From Monarcha castaneiventris obscurior (taxonomy: Eukaryota > Chordata > Aves > Passeriformes > Monarchidae), in assembly GCA_026261815.1 (NCBI GenBank), contig JAMPIT010000437.1, forward strand, positions 186,001 to 250,000: a DNA stretch of 64,000 bases, written 5' to 3'. Under the pieces are notes generated by a model, which ran no database searches, had not been told where the DNA came from, and saw only the letters and a program-made list of their open reading frames with translations. The position numbers were made by a program, and so were the translations under genes. This document shows, piece after piece, positions 1 through 13,500 of this stretch (position 1 is its first letter; each line of letters opens with the position of its first letter).

Positions 1-3000
1 TTGAGTTCTACTGACAACTTAACCTTTAGAATTTGGATGAAATCCCAATTCTTGAGAGAAAGGAAAAAAAAGGTACTGAATGAAGCTGTTATATAGAACA
101 TTCTTATGGGGTTTTTTAATGTATACAATATATAATAGCATTAATGCATTTGTTTACTTGATGAGTGCCTGTAACATTCATATTTAAAGAGACATATTAA
201 TGATTTTATTAAAACCATGTTTATTTTATTATGGGGAAAATGTAGCAATCTGAAGACAAAGCGCTCTTTTGTGAGAGATGCATGACATTTTCAGATTCGT
301 GCTGTTTCTGAAATTGTTGAACAGGTTATAGAATGAAAGGTAACTAACTCTCCTCTGCTTGAGCTAGAGGGCTATCACCAGGTTTTGTTGTGAATGCCTC
401 GCTTTACCAGTGTAAAAGCTATGTCAGAAAGGACCATATTTATGAACAAGGGTTTGCATACATAAAATATAAAACGGTGCTGTCTTGTAACAAGAATGGG
501 AGAAGTGGCCCAACCTAATAAATGCTCTTTGACTACCAAGATGGCATTTCTAGACAAGCTGGTATTACTTTTACATATTTTGCATTCTAGTAAAAATTAA
601 TACATAAATAAGAACTCCCTGTTCAACTATGCAGAGTCCCCTTATAAGGACACAACGAAAATCTTCCCCAGGCAAGAATAGATGGTAGGATAGAAAAACA
701 GCCCAGACCAAAACAGGACACAAAATCCCTTTGAAGTTATAGAAAAAATACCTAACATTATATTCTACTGCACTGGCCGGAGGCAGAGAAATGTATGACT
801 CCACAGAATTTAGTCCCAGATTTCTCCTCCATAATCTAGATTTTTATTTCATGTTTTGCTTTCTGTCAGAAAATCACCATTAATGTTTCCAGGGCATTGT
901 GCATTTTTGGCATGTGCATTAACAGAAAATAAAAAAAGGAATTTTTTTTTCTAGTACTGGTGCCTTTTTAATCAGAGAATTTAGAGGATTGAATTAATTA
1001 TCATAATACCAATAAGACTCTATTTTGCTATTTAACAATTATGCACTGTTTTTTCTTTGTAATTTGAAGAATTTGTCAAGAGCTTCAGATAATTGTAATA
1101 TATCCAAGTACACGTCCATAAAAGGTTTTGTTGCAGAAATAAAACTATTTTCTACTCCCTAAGTAGGCCCATCTGCAATCCTGCCTACCTTCTGATTTTG
1201 AAATCATACAGAGAACTGCATTTCTTCAAAAGACAACACCACAGTCTCTAGAATTTCTTTCCACAAATGCACAGCAGTTGTTCTAACTTTTTCCTGTGAC
1301 AAGCTTTTGAACTGCTTGGTCAGGGTTTTCAAACAATAACATCGATTGGCTTCAGGAATAGTTTCCCTAAACAGACAATCCTCCTTCACTAGAAACTGAA
1401 CACTGGCTCAAAATGCACACATTTGTGCGAAGCAGCTCCTGGTACTGCAGCTCACTGTCAGAGATCATTCTCACAACCTCAGCTTTCAGGTCAGTACATT
1501 TATTAAGCTCCAAAAAGGTCAAAATAACTTCTGTTCTCTGAACTTCACAGACAGCAATATTTATATTTTAATATGAATGCCAGTAGCTACAGCACAACAG
1601 ACATGCAAAGCCAAACTAGATACTAATTCTTTTTTTTTCCCCTCCATGATCCAAATCCCTAACTCTTCAGACCAAGATTTACATCTTGTAAATAAGACTT
1701 TAGTCTGCCAAAGAGCAAATGCAAAAGCATTTTCTCCTATGATTTAGTTACAACATAACCAACTAAAAATAACATTTAGGCAACGAATTTCATTCAATAC
1801 ATCACAAATGTAATTATTTAGATGAATAAAACTACTTTGGGTCTATATTTATCTACCTCAATAGTGGTTATGAAGTAGCCAGAATTATTTAAAGTATCAA
1901 GCCACTCAAATCTCTCAGTGTTTTAGAAAATAATTTGCTATTGAAATATCATCAAGAATAACTTTGTGACTGGTAGTTCTAAATACTGAAGTTTTATTCA
2001 CTTGCCCATGATTCAATGCATCACACTTCTATTTTTATCCAGCCACAAATTCTCGTTTTTGGTCCCTGTTATCCTTTCAAGTGTTATATAGGGCAGACTA
2101 ATCACAGAATCATAAGAACCATTGTTTCAAACCTATGTGTTTAAAGTTAAATAAACACTACAAACTTCTTTTATCATGTGCAGTATGTACATAAGGACAT
2201 GGACACGTCATTACTTGATGGAGTTGTACTGCCCAAGCATTTCTGCAAGGTCTAAAAAACCTTCCACACAGTGTCTCTGCTGACCCACCTGCGAGTCAGT
2301 GGCAGCTGGTGACATTCTTGCAGACACCAGAGGGGGCGAGAATCCTTACCGATTTAAAAAGCAGCCAACCAAGCTGCTTGCTTGCAACCTCCAGCCCCAA
2401 CTCTACAAATCCAAAACTTTCAGAGCTCATTCATACAGCAGAAAAAAGGCTCCAGACACCACGGGCAGAGAAAACAGACATCAGGATGCCTTTGGCATTT
2501 CCTCTGTAAAATAAATTCAACGGGAGAAAATCTGCTTCACTTAAATGAATGCTGAGACAACCATGACCTTGAATGCATCAGGACTTATCTTACTTCCTCC
2601 GTTTGGACCATTTAATCACTACTGAGAATACATTAAGGACAACAGACAATTCAGGAGATACACAGTTCTTAACAGACAAAATGTTGCCCTCTTTGTAAGT
2701 CCTCAGAAGGTGAGGAAAAGGAAAGCAATCAACCAAACTGCTGAAGCTAAGGGATGTGGAGCATGGCTCTTTCCTCTTCCCTATAAGATTAAGAAATCCA
2801 TTAGGACTTCTGATATTCAAATACACCCCTCAATTTCAGGGCCTGAAGAAATGTTTGATGGATTCTATGCAAATAATGACAAAGACCTATCTTTTATCAA
2901 CATCAGTATCTTCTCTACTATTCCCTACAACCCATTTAGAGGGTTCCCTCATAACATGGAAAAATTCCCATGGTTTCAATCTCGTACATGGCATATCTTC

Positions 3001-4557
3001 ATGAGAAAAATCCCATCACTTCTTCCAGTGGAGTCAGAAGAAACAAATTAAAATTGGTCAAATTTCTATAAATATGTGTTGGTTTACCTGTTTTTATTAC
3101 CCCCTTTTAATTTTGAATGTCATCTTAGAATATTAAAAAAAGGTCTAATAAATGGTTCTTTTCACAGTCAGCACTAGTTATCCACAGCCCGCACACAACT
3201 TCAACTTATGAGTTATGTGCTGCGAGGGCCTCGCTCTAATAGACAAAAATGGGACCAGGTTATAAATAACTTTTTCAGAAGTTTCTTACAAAACTCTGAC
3301 TCCAAACACATTGGTTCCAGCTGTTCAGAAAGTTTTAGTACACAAAGGTCAGGAGATGTCCTACTTGGATTATTTTTTTCTTTATGATTCATGGTAGAGG
3401 TAATTAGCTAGCAGATGGATTTTTCTTGGACCCTATTTCTACCTTCCATACGAGCTGATTGGTTCCCATGGAAGAAAAGGCAGGACAAATAACCACACTA
3501 ATCCGCAGAGTCCAGAAAGTTGACCTTTTACAATCTCAAAACTAATGTGCATCCAGGAAATCCTGCCAGACAGTCACTGTTTGCAAATGGTTGGGAAATG
3601 TGATCATTTGCCATGAAAAACAGATGAAAAGCAGGAGCTGGTTAAAAGACCAAGTCTTTTCTCAAACAAAACATTTCCAAAATAAAGAAACAATGTCTCA
3701 AAGCTGACAGTTGACCTGGGGTTAGGAAGGGTGCCAGTCCTGCACTGGTGCTCTCTGCACATGAGGATTTAAAAATGAGACCAGAATTTCAAGTAAGATT
3801 TAGCTGAACATAAGGAATTTCTGTAATTTCTGACACTTTAGTAATATTCCAATCAAACAGTCTCTTTGAAAAGAAATCTTTTTAAGATTTAAGCACAAAT
3901 GTGGACAAGCAAGGCTTCCCTTAAGCTCAGAATAATGTATAAAAATATCAAATATTTAGCAATGTAGGTGCATCTTACTGATTTCTAATGGGGTGCAAGG
4001 AACATGTGTTTGAGCATTACTGGTACGAGAAGATGGGCACATGTCACAGGAATACACTGCGCTGTATTCAAAAGGAATAATGCCGTGAAATGGAGGCAGC
4101 ACAAATTACCCATATTATTAGCAAGTCAGATGCAGTCCCTAAACCCATTTATCTAATAATGCAAGACAGTGACTGATCAGGCAATATTTAGCCTAGACAT
4201 TTAACCTGGCTAACAAATACAATTTTGAGTGGGGAGTGGGGAGCAGTGTGGGATGTGTGTATGTGTGGAGGGGTTGGAGAAAAATGTTAGCTACCCTCAG
4301 AAAAGGTGTGGCTTTTTTAAATATTAAAATGTTGTATCATTGCTCCAAAAAATGCTGACATTGACTGAAAAATATAATTAAAAAGGCAGTGTCATAAATG
4401 CTGGAAAATTTTCTAATACAGCATTTAAAATCTGGTACCTAAAATTTGATTTTTAATATCTAGTAGGAATGAAGTGTTTCAGACCAGCTTCTTACCTGAA
4501 AAACAGTCTCCCTGTATTCCAGTTGGGCTTCTTATCAAATAAATGCAGAATTATTTC

Positions 4558-4880
4558 ATAGAAACATAAAATATCCTGAGCTGGAAAAGACCCATGAGGA
4601 TCATCCAGTCCAACTCCTGATTCTACACAGGGCAACCTAAAAGTTAAACCAGCTATCTGAGGGTCATCCACTTTTTGACCAACAATGGGCTTGGGGCCAC
4701 TTCCCTGGGGAGAGTGTTCCAGTGTCTGACCACCCTTCCAGTGAAGAGCTTTTGCCTGGTACCCAGTCTGAGCTTCCTCAACATATCTTTCAGCCAAGCC
4801 CTTGTGTCCTATCCCCAGGGGATGGGGAGAAGCGCCCAGCACCTCCCTCTGCTCCCCCTCAGCCTCCTCCTCTCCAAGCT
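4558..4880 (-). mobile_element. CR1 LINE 3' fragment, minus orientation
   Basis: Read on the plus strand, the segment opens with a CR1 3'-end-like block (a diverged tcatagaatca-type start, then a [24 protein letters not shown] phrase and atccagtccaactcctg). It continues through the typical antisense CR1 text: ttccagtgtctgaccacc, then agtgaagagcttttgcctg, then a cct-rich tail. Sense CR1 therefore runs on the minus strand. It is 5'-truncated, as most avian CR1 copies are, and diverged enough to be old. It lies within WWTR1 intron 1. Confidence 0.75.
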
Positions 4881-7800
4881 GCACAAATCCAGTACGTCTG
4901 CCCTCCTTTACAATTACACATCATAAATATTTTGCTGGACTGTACTTTATTATGAAGACTTACGGTCTTTAAAAGGAGGCCAAAGACTGTAATATCCAAA
5001 GTCAAAAAGTAAGTGAAAATGAACCTCTGACCAAAAATAAACCACTCGGAGGCAAAAGAAACTTTGTGAGGGTGCAAATTAAGATATGGCCTGCAAGGTG
5101 TTCTCTCATTTTAATGAATATCTGTGACATTTTATTGGTATACTGAGTTCAGGGGAGAGTAACAAAGCAGTCCTATTTAAAAATTTAGCTGGTAAAATTT
5201 AACTGTATGTTGACAGTTTCATAATTCACAATAATGAAAGTAATCAGATTATTACCTGAGTGGTAAGAGCCATCATCCTGTATTTTTGTTTCCAGTTCAG
5301 CTAACATCAGCCAAAACAAAATCACAGTCTTTTTTCTTGGGTACAACTGAATTGGGACTCAAGCTACACATCAGATCCACGCCCCTAAAGCCACAACTCC
5401 AGCACAGATAAAGTCAGAGGGTACTGGCGGTGCTGTTGGTGACACAGAGCTTTGTACAGCCGTCTTTGTTCTCGCACATAATGAAGCCAGGACAGAGAAC
5501 CAGACGGAGCTGTTCCCCTGTCTCATTAACCAGCCTCTGTGCCAGGGGCCAGGCCAGAGCAAAAGGAGCAGGAGGCTGCTCTCCAGCCCCTTCTCTCTGT
5601 GAGTGCCATCAGAAGCAGGAATGAAGACCAGGCAGGGGAGCAGCTCTCTGCTCCTCCCAGAGAGGAAACTGAGCAAAAGCCAAGTGAGAGCCAGAGCATC
5701 AGGAACCTGAGTGCAGCCCATGGGCCACTGCACACTGAACCCCCAAGAGGAGGAGGGAAATTATCTTCTACATTTCCCTTGAAATCTGCTCTCATTACTT
5801 TACTGATCTACTGGGTTCAACGAACTATACCTGGTTTGGTTTTTTTAATTTCCAATGTCACATTATTTTCCACTACCAAAGATACTGTTTACCTGTTATT
5901 TTCATGGAAGGCACTGTCTGTCACTGCTTACACTAAGTCCTGTCAAAATAAAGGGGTAAAAATAAAGGTTGCACAGGGAACTAAAAACTGGACCAAATTA
6001 AGCAGCAGGAGGTATGTCATTTATCAACCTCAGATTTAAATTTGTAGCCCTTTTCATGGCATAATTAACCCAAATATCTGAGGTTTGACCTCATCCAGAA
6101 AAGAAAGGCCAAACCAGCGGTGTGAACTGAAGAACAAGTATGTATGCCTCACTTATGTTTAAAGTGATCATCCTCTTGCTTTAGATTACTTTAAACAATA
6201 AGCATGAAGTGGAAGTACAATTACCTTAATAACAGATTAAGGACTAAGACACAGTCTAGTCATTCCACCAATTACAAATGTCATGCCAACAAAAAAAACT
6301 ATTATTTTGATCACCGTGACAAAGGAATGGATCTGTTAAAGGTGACTCTCAGAACTACGAAGGAAAAATAATGGCTTATATTCGCCAATTCCATAACAGT
6401 TCTATAAAGATCCTGTAAGTCCCTTATAATGATAAATAATATTCCACTTATTTAGCACCTTCCAATTAAATACCTCTGGGACTCAGCCAGATTCAACCAG
6501 CTCCAGATCCCAGTTAGTATTAGAAGGTCCTGGCTTACCAAGAGCAAAAAAAAAAAGTATGGAAATAGAGACCAAATGTTGTACTCCATCATCACACAGC
6601 AAAGGACTGGAATGCAACGCTGATCAGCTGCCTGCAGTCCTACTGGAACCACTGCAAATCTGTATGCTAAAATATAGTCTGAATACTTTTGAACTGGACT
6701 AACAATCCACTACAAAATATATTAAAAACCAGTGTTGTCATCAATTGCTTATGCTTATTTCAAATGCTTCCTATTGATCTTCATTACAGCTCACTTTTTA
6801 AAAAACATTCCAATGACATGAATTAAACACAAAACTCTTCATATCCAATTGTGAAAAATTCCCTATTTTGTGCATTCAGACTGCATTGAAACATGAAGGC
6901 ACTTTTTTCCATAACTTTTTTGCAAGAAAACTTCACGCACATGATCTTTCTTTCAAATCAAATCACCCTACAATTTAACAGACCTACATATGGTTTGCAT
7001 TGTGTATTTCTTCTTTAATATTCATAAAAGCAAAATCCAAAATGTCTAAGAATGAAACCATACCAGTAAACTTTTTATCTGGATTTTGAAATACCTGTAT
7101 TTAAATGCTTTATAATAAGGTGATCACATTAGAATTTTAAACTGAAATAAATATTTTTTAAAGTGAGAATTCAGTATTCACCAAAGGGAAGACTTTGGAA
7201 GGTTTATTTAGGCCTAGCAAAGATGATCTGGCAGGTCAAGACTCTTGCATATCCCATCTGGAATTACACTATCAAAGGAATACTCATTCAGATGTCTCAA
7301 AGGAATAATTCAATTGTAAACTGCAAACTCTCAGGAGCTAACATTAAATAATTTTTTTTTAAAAGCTGTGGTTTGTATGAAAAGTCACATAGAAATAAAA
7401 TTTTTAAAACTGACATAGTTAAAGTATCAAAGACCTTATGGTGAAACACCTTTGCAACTTTTCTTTTTGGTAAAAATGTGGAAATTGAATGACTAGAAAA
7501 CATTTCCCTTCTGCCAGTTCCTAAAACACAAGCCGCAGCAGGGACCTGCACAACAGAGTTACAAAAAATTCAGGTCTGTATCAGGTGGAATTTTTGCAGT
7601 GATATGTTCTTTCCATATGGCCCCAAGAGGAATTTTAGTTCAGACTTTTTTCTTCTCTGCTGTTCCTAGTACAGCCATCAAGAAAAAAACAACACTTCAA
7701 ATAAGACAGTCACTACTAATGGTTCTGCACTTTGCAGGTGATTTATAAATATAGTCAAGATAATCTTTCCACACAGTATTTTACTTACCTGCAGAAGCTA

Positions 7801-8386
7801 AAACTGAACTTCACATATTTTCAACAGAGATATTCCATTACAGTTTTGAGGAAGTTCATCTCCTATCGGTCAGTGAACAAAAGTGTGAGAATAACAGAAG
7901 CCTTTTAGTTTGACTTTTCCTTATAATGCATCCCTCTGTCATGGGTATTAAAACATGAAGGACAAATCTTGAAGTTTTCACGATGCTTGTGCTTAGGGAA
8001 TAATTTTTCAGTAATTTCTGATTTTTGTATTTACTGCAACAGTGAAGACTACAGCCCCCAGGGAGAAAAGAACAGTAACAAAGGTACAGGGATGGAGGAC
8101 CAGATTATTCACAGCAAGGTCAAGACTAGCACCAGTGATACAGCACAGCATCAACACCTCACCACTGAGTTATTACTTGGGATTGCATGTACTTAGAACC
8201 ATAATCCTACTGCAGTGATTACTCTGGTACGGGATTTTTATGCTCCACTTCCCTTTCAGCATGTAGTCATTCTGCTTTTTACAGGTGCTAAATGTCTGTG
8301 GATATTTCCAGCACCCAGGAAGGTCAGAATAACAGATCTGCATGCAAACCTAAGAATCTGCCTCCAGGATCAATCATTTCTATAGC

Positions 8387-8415
8387 AAAAAAAAAAAAAA
8401 GAAAAGAAAAAGAGC
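8387..8415. repeat. A-rich simple tract
   Basis: A run of 14 A bases is followed by gaaaagaaaaagag. It is a low-complexity tract in WWTR1 intron 1 with no other signal. Confidence 0.9.
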
Positions 8416-8745
8416 CATGCTTAGTAACCTGATTATGAATATGCAGGGCTTTTCAGTCTATTAAAATTAATCTGAGTATTTTATCCATTAATCATGTCAG
8501 TCCATTTTAAAAAAATCTCAACCTCATATATGCCAGAAAGAACGCCCAACTTCCATTTCCCCATTTGGTCTTTTCTCTTGTTTTGAAAAGTACTTAGTTG
8601 TGGTCAAAATCTGTGTCAGACCCAGTGCAGCAATACTGACATTCGGCACAGAAAACCTGTCACAAAGGTGCAGAGGGTGCATGCTTTCAAAATACACGCT
8701 GCTCTGCTGCAGCTGCTTTTATATGAAGTTTTCATATGAGTAGGT

Positions 8746-8774
8746 GTTTTTGGGTTTTTGGGTTTTTTTTTTTC
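8746..8774. repeat. T/G low-complexity tract
   Basis: T runs are interrupted by ggg triplets (gtttttgggtttttggg), then about 12 T. This is a simple repeat in WWTR1 intron 1. Confidence 0.85.
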
Positions 8775-8882
8775 ATAAGATCATCTTAAATTGTTCTTCA
8801 CATGAGGTTCAGATAATAGGAGGAAAACAGTAAAATTGTAATATCCCCTTAGCATCTAACAAAGAGTTACTTCCAGTTTGCC

Positions 8883-8918
8883 TTATACCTTTAGAAATTA
8901 CATTTTAAGTAACAGTAT
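8883..8918 (+). repeat. 36-bp dispersed direct repeat, copy 1
   Basis: The 36 bases beginning ttatacctttagaaattac are identical to 10495-10530, 1612 bp away. Flanks are only weakly alike. The parent repeat family is not recognised. Confidence 0.75.
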
Positions 8919-10494
8919 GCAGTTCTTTTCCAGTCTGTCTACTTTACAGCTTCCTGTTTTTTCTAGAAAAATGAATCAGACATTTGTTTCTCTAAGATAA
9001 AAAAAGACCACTGAAAATATTGTTCTAGTAGAAGCCATCCTGACAGAAAAAGGAAATGTTCATGAGACAATATCCTCAGTAGAATGTATGCTTTTAGTAA
9101 AGCAAACCAGGCCGTACCACAAAACTACTCAAATAAATGCAAACATATGTCTGTAACTGCAGGAAAAGTAGGACAAAATGGAAACTGACAGTGCTCCTGT
9201 GTGTTAATTGCATCCCAATTTGTTTTATCTGTAAACTTAAGTTTCTCTTTCACCTTTTATTGTCCTATTCTGTTACAAGAAAGATCTGTCATAATTGCTA
9301 AAAACCCTATGTGAAAACCTCAAAATTTAATGAATGTTTCGAGCAGTATTTGACTATAGATATACAGCATAAATACCAGGATTGTTCCAATGCCTGGATT
9401 TTGGCAAGTATTTGACAAGAGAATCAACACACCAGTTGCTTTCTGGAATGCACAGCACCTGAAACCACTTCTGTTGCCACTGACTGCTCACTCATTTCCA
9501 TGCTGCAATACAAAACAGGGACCTGCCATGGCAGCACAGCACTTCATCCAAATGTTTGGCAATGGAACATCATGGCAAACCCGGCAAATAATTCACAAAA
9601 TATAGAACTACCCAGAGTTTAAGGAATCAAAGTTAAATCTCTCTGTCCTCAAAGAAAGACTACCACAGAAAGAAAATAATAATGTGAAACATCCAGTCAC
9701 TGCAGATGACTGCTTAAAATAATATTTCTTAATGTATTTGGGTGAGTATTAGCATGGTTAATACCAACAGCTATTCTTTCATTTATGACTTGCGGACTCA
9801 AATTGCTAGGGTTTTTATAGAGTTACAAATCTCAAATCAGGATCTCTCCTAGCTTTGAAAAAGAATGTTTTACAACATACATGCCTTTTCTTCTTAATAC
9901 ATACCATACATACTTTACTATCTTAATTTCTTTTAAATATCAATGATTTACTGTTGCACTTTCAGTTGTAAATAGTCTGACCGGAAATCTCATTTACTCT
10001 AGTCATTAAGTTTTACATTGTCTGCTCTCTTGCAGTAGCATAATTTCATTGATTTTCCATTGCCATAAAGTCTTTCAGTAATAGACAAAAATCAAAATTC
10101 CAACTATAAAACACAAATAAAGAAGTAGAGCCCTCCACCACCTCTAACAAAAATTAAACTTTATCTAATATTATAACCTACTATTGGTAATGTCGGGGCT
10201 GAGAGACAGTGATGGCAGCATCTCTGAAAAAACCATCCCATGACTGGAAAAGTCTTCATCAAAGGAATGGCTGAAAAAGCATTATACTAGATATATCCTC
10301 TGCAGTGTGAAGGGATGGCAAGAATCATTGGCATCACTGTACCTCTCCTGCTGGCAAGGCTGCCCCGTCAGTTAAGAGTTGTAGGTTGCAGAGACACACA
10401 TTCATTCAAAATTGAAATCAGGTCAACATCTTTCACAATAACTTCACTTACATCAAATGCTCAGTTTTGACAATAAAAAAAATATTTGCCTGCT

Positions 10495-10530
10495 TTATAC
10501 CTTTAGAAATTACATTTTAAGTAACAGTAT
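10495..10530 (+). repeat. 36-bp dispersed direct repeat, copy 2
   Basis: This is the second perfect copy of the 36-bp segment at 8883-8918, in the same orientation. Both lie in WWTR1 intron 1. Confidence 0.75.
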
Positions 10531-13500
10531 TCATTTCTTTTCATCATCTTTTCTTCATCATTCATCTTGCAGCATTTGCAAAAAAATACTTTTCCCAATC
10601 TCTCAAGCAAAAAGCATTTGTATTTCTGTTTAAACATATACAGTAGAATGAATAAAACATGAAATGGGAAATGCAGCATCAAAACCAAATGTGAAATAAA
10701 AAAACCTTTTGTGAAGAACTCCCACACTAAGTTCTGCTTGTCAGCTCCAAAAGGCTGACCTTTTCTACATTCCCCACAGAGCTGCATGATGATGCCCACA
10801 CAGCATAGGCTGCACTCATTTACTGATGCAAAGCCTGCTTTGTTTGAGTCCAGAGACACCTAATGTAGGTGAGGGCACGGGCAGGAGGCTGCAAAGATGG
10901 GCATCCACACGACAGAACTGCCCATGTGCTCTGAGAGAGACCATATGGAACACATGTCAAAATTAGAAAAGCTGCTTTTGTCCAAATCCAAAGCCTTTCT
11001 CAAACAGCAATTACTTTTATTCCTGAAGCATTTGAAAATAAAGGATTTTAAGAAAATTCTGAAAACAACTTTGGCATTTCTACCTTAACATTACAAAAGG
11101 CTGCTTAGGCAAACAAACAACACCCAGCTGTTTGGTTTTGTTCCTTCTTTCAGTCTTTTTAAAAAAAGGCGACTTCAAACCCATATTGGCCAAATGATTT
11201 TATCAGGTGAAGAGACTTTTGGAAATATGGTCTGAAAATCTAACAGACTCCAGCTGGGCAAGGTGCCTTCCTTGTATATACATACCTGTGTGTGTTCTAT
11301 CTCCAAAAGTGTCTGGGGAGTTGCTGTAGCTTGTACAAACCATAGCTAGCTTTTGTAAACCAGCTGGCAACAGAGTGTATTTCAAGAGCAATCTGAAGCC
11401 CTTTCCAGGGATTTTGAACGCCTGTTGCTGGCAGGAGTCAGGAATCACCAACAACTGCCTATGATTTTGGTGATTAAAGTCTGAGCTGATCCATGGAAAC
11501 AAAAGCTTTGTATCCACTTAGAACTGCGAAAGGATGTAAGCTTGCATTGTAAGAAACAACTCCCATAAAGCAATATTTAAGGTTTATTACTGTACACTGT
11601 CTGCTTCAATACACAGAAATTTTTTCATTAACAAGAACAGATGCTGAAATGAAGCCCAGAAAAGAAAGCACAGAGAAATTACGTGATTTTTGAAGAGACA
11701 CACTCAGCAGCACAACAGGAACTGCACTGCTGTTTCCTTCAGCCTAGGTCAGCTTCCCAATGATTCGTACTTCCTTCTTCTCAGATGCTGCTGTATTTAG
11801 GGGCTTTACAGTGCCAGTGAAGACTAGGAAAACACATCAATCAAGAAGTTTTGAGAACTTCTTTAAAAGCCCCCATAAAATTTCTGCTCACAGTTCAAAC
11901 ACTGTTTTTGGTTTCAGAAACAAAACACTTTAATACAACTTCAAGAATTGCTTGACCAAGGACTATTACTGCATTTTGTAATGCTTACACCTTTGCTCAC
12001 CAGTCAGTCGTTGAAAAACAGGAACATAGAACATAAAAACAACAACAGCAGACAGACTAGGAAAATTGATCACAGGTAGAAAAAAAAGGACTACTTGTGG
12101 TACAAGAAAAACTCAAATGTACCATGGAAGCATCCTGCTATTCGCAAACCTGGAAGACTGTCAGAATAATGCATCCAAAAATTATCAGGGACAGAACAAT
12201 AACCAATGAACAAAGAGGAGCATTTTGACCAGTGAGGGGTCACCAGACATACGATCAGAGAAATGAGTCACTGCAGGAAAAGCTGTGTCTGAACTTGCAG
12301 CTCTGCTACTGCTCTGCTTGTGCTGTGACTGCTGATGCACATGCTGTGAACCATGAAGACATGCAAGGTGGCCAACTCCTCTTTCAAATCTCCCTTTATA
12401 AACTTAGTATATATAGAGTGTATATACTCTAAGCAATTATTTCAGTTTGAACACAATGCATTCTGCTCAATTCTCTTAGCAAGTCTGTATCGGTCTCTGC
12501 AGCGTAGCTTCCATCACATCTGCCTTTAAAATAGTCACAGGTAGGGAAAACTGCAGGACAGTGCAGTGTTTCCAAGTTTTCCATTCTTGAAGAGTTCTCT
12601 AGGTCTGGACTTTGAGTTAATCAATGAAAAGGAAACGATCCACAAACTAACAACCCCAAAATAACTCCACCCTACATGATGCTGACCTCTCTCTCCCTAA
12701 ATGAAGAAGGAAAATGCCACAAGTCTGTATGTTGAAATTCAGCCCCCATGACATTTCCTTTGGATTTAATGGCTTTGATACAATTTGTACCTGCCAATCA
12801 AGCAAAGCCCCTGAGCACTGAACACTCTGTTACAAAGAAGCTCTTGTCCTGTAATAGGCCCGACATGAAAAAGACAGAATTTTCCACATCAGCCAAAGCA
12901 TCCAAAAGGAAACAAGCCAAAGCCCAACCACTGACTCTTCCAACATTATTTGAAGGAGTGAACAGCAAAAAGCTGGAAAGGAAGACTTTACAGATTCTAC
13001 ACTGTCAAGCCTGTTGAAAGTTGAACACATCCATAAACTTCAGAAGCAGACAGCTCTCCACATTGTCATTTACTAATTATGGAGTAAAGATGGTCGGGCA
13101 AATCAACTTTAAATGTTGGCTATAGCAACTCACAAAAATGATAAAAATAAACCTACTATTCATTTTCTTTCTTTGCGCAAACCACACCATTAGTAAAGAC
13201 AAAACCCTTTCAAATGGTTTCAGAAAAAAACATCTAGTTTTCATGGCAGCATTCTTAATTAGCACCTGTATCAATTCTATACATATCTTTCTAAGAATAT
13301 GCTAATTGATACTATTTCCTAATCATTAATGCATAAAGCAATCATAATTTCAGCTCATCTAATGAGATGAATGTATGACAGTTATCACCCATTAATGCAC
13401 AAATACTCCAGGACTTTGGGTTTAACACTGTGACTAAAGGACTAACTTAAGACAAATTTAATTAAACCGATAATTCTGCGTGCACACTATTAATCTATTA

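Noticed and set aside
2095..2125. CR1-like phrase atcacagaatcataagaacc
   Set aside because: Only about 20 bp resemble the CR1 3' end and the following sequence does not continue the match.
12395..12432. TA-rich imperfect palindrome (cttagtatatatagag...)
   Set aside because: The pairing is imperfect and consists mostly of TA dinucleotides, which is common in AT-rich introns.
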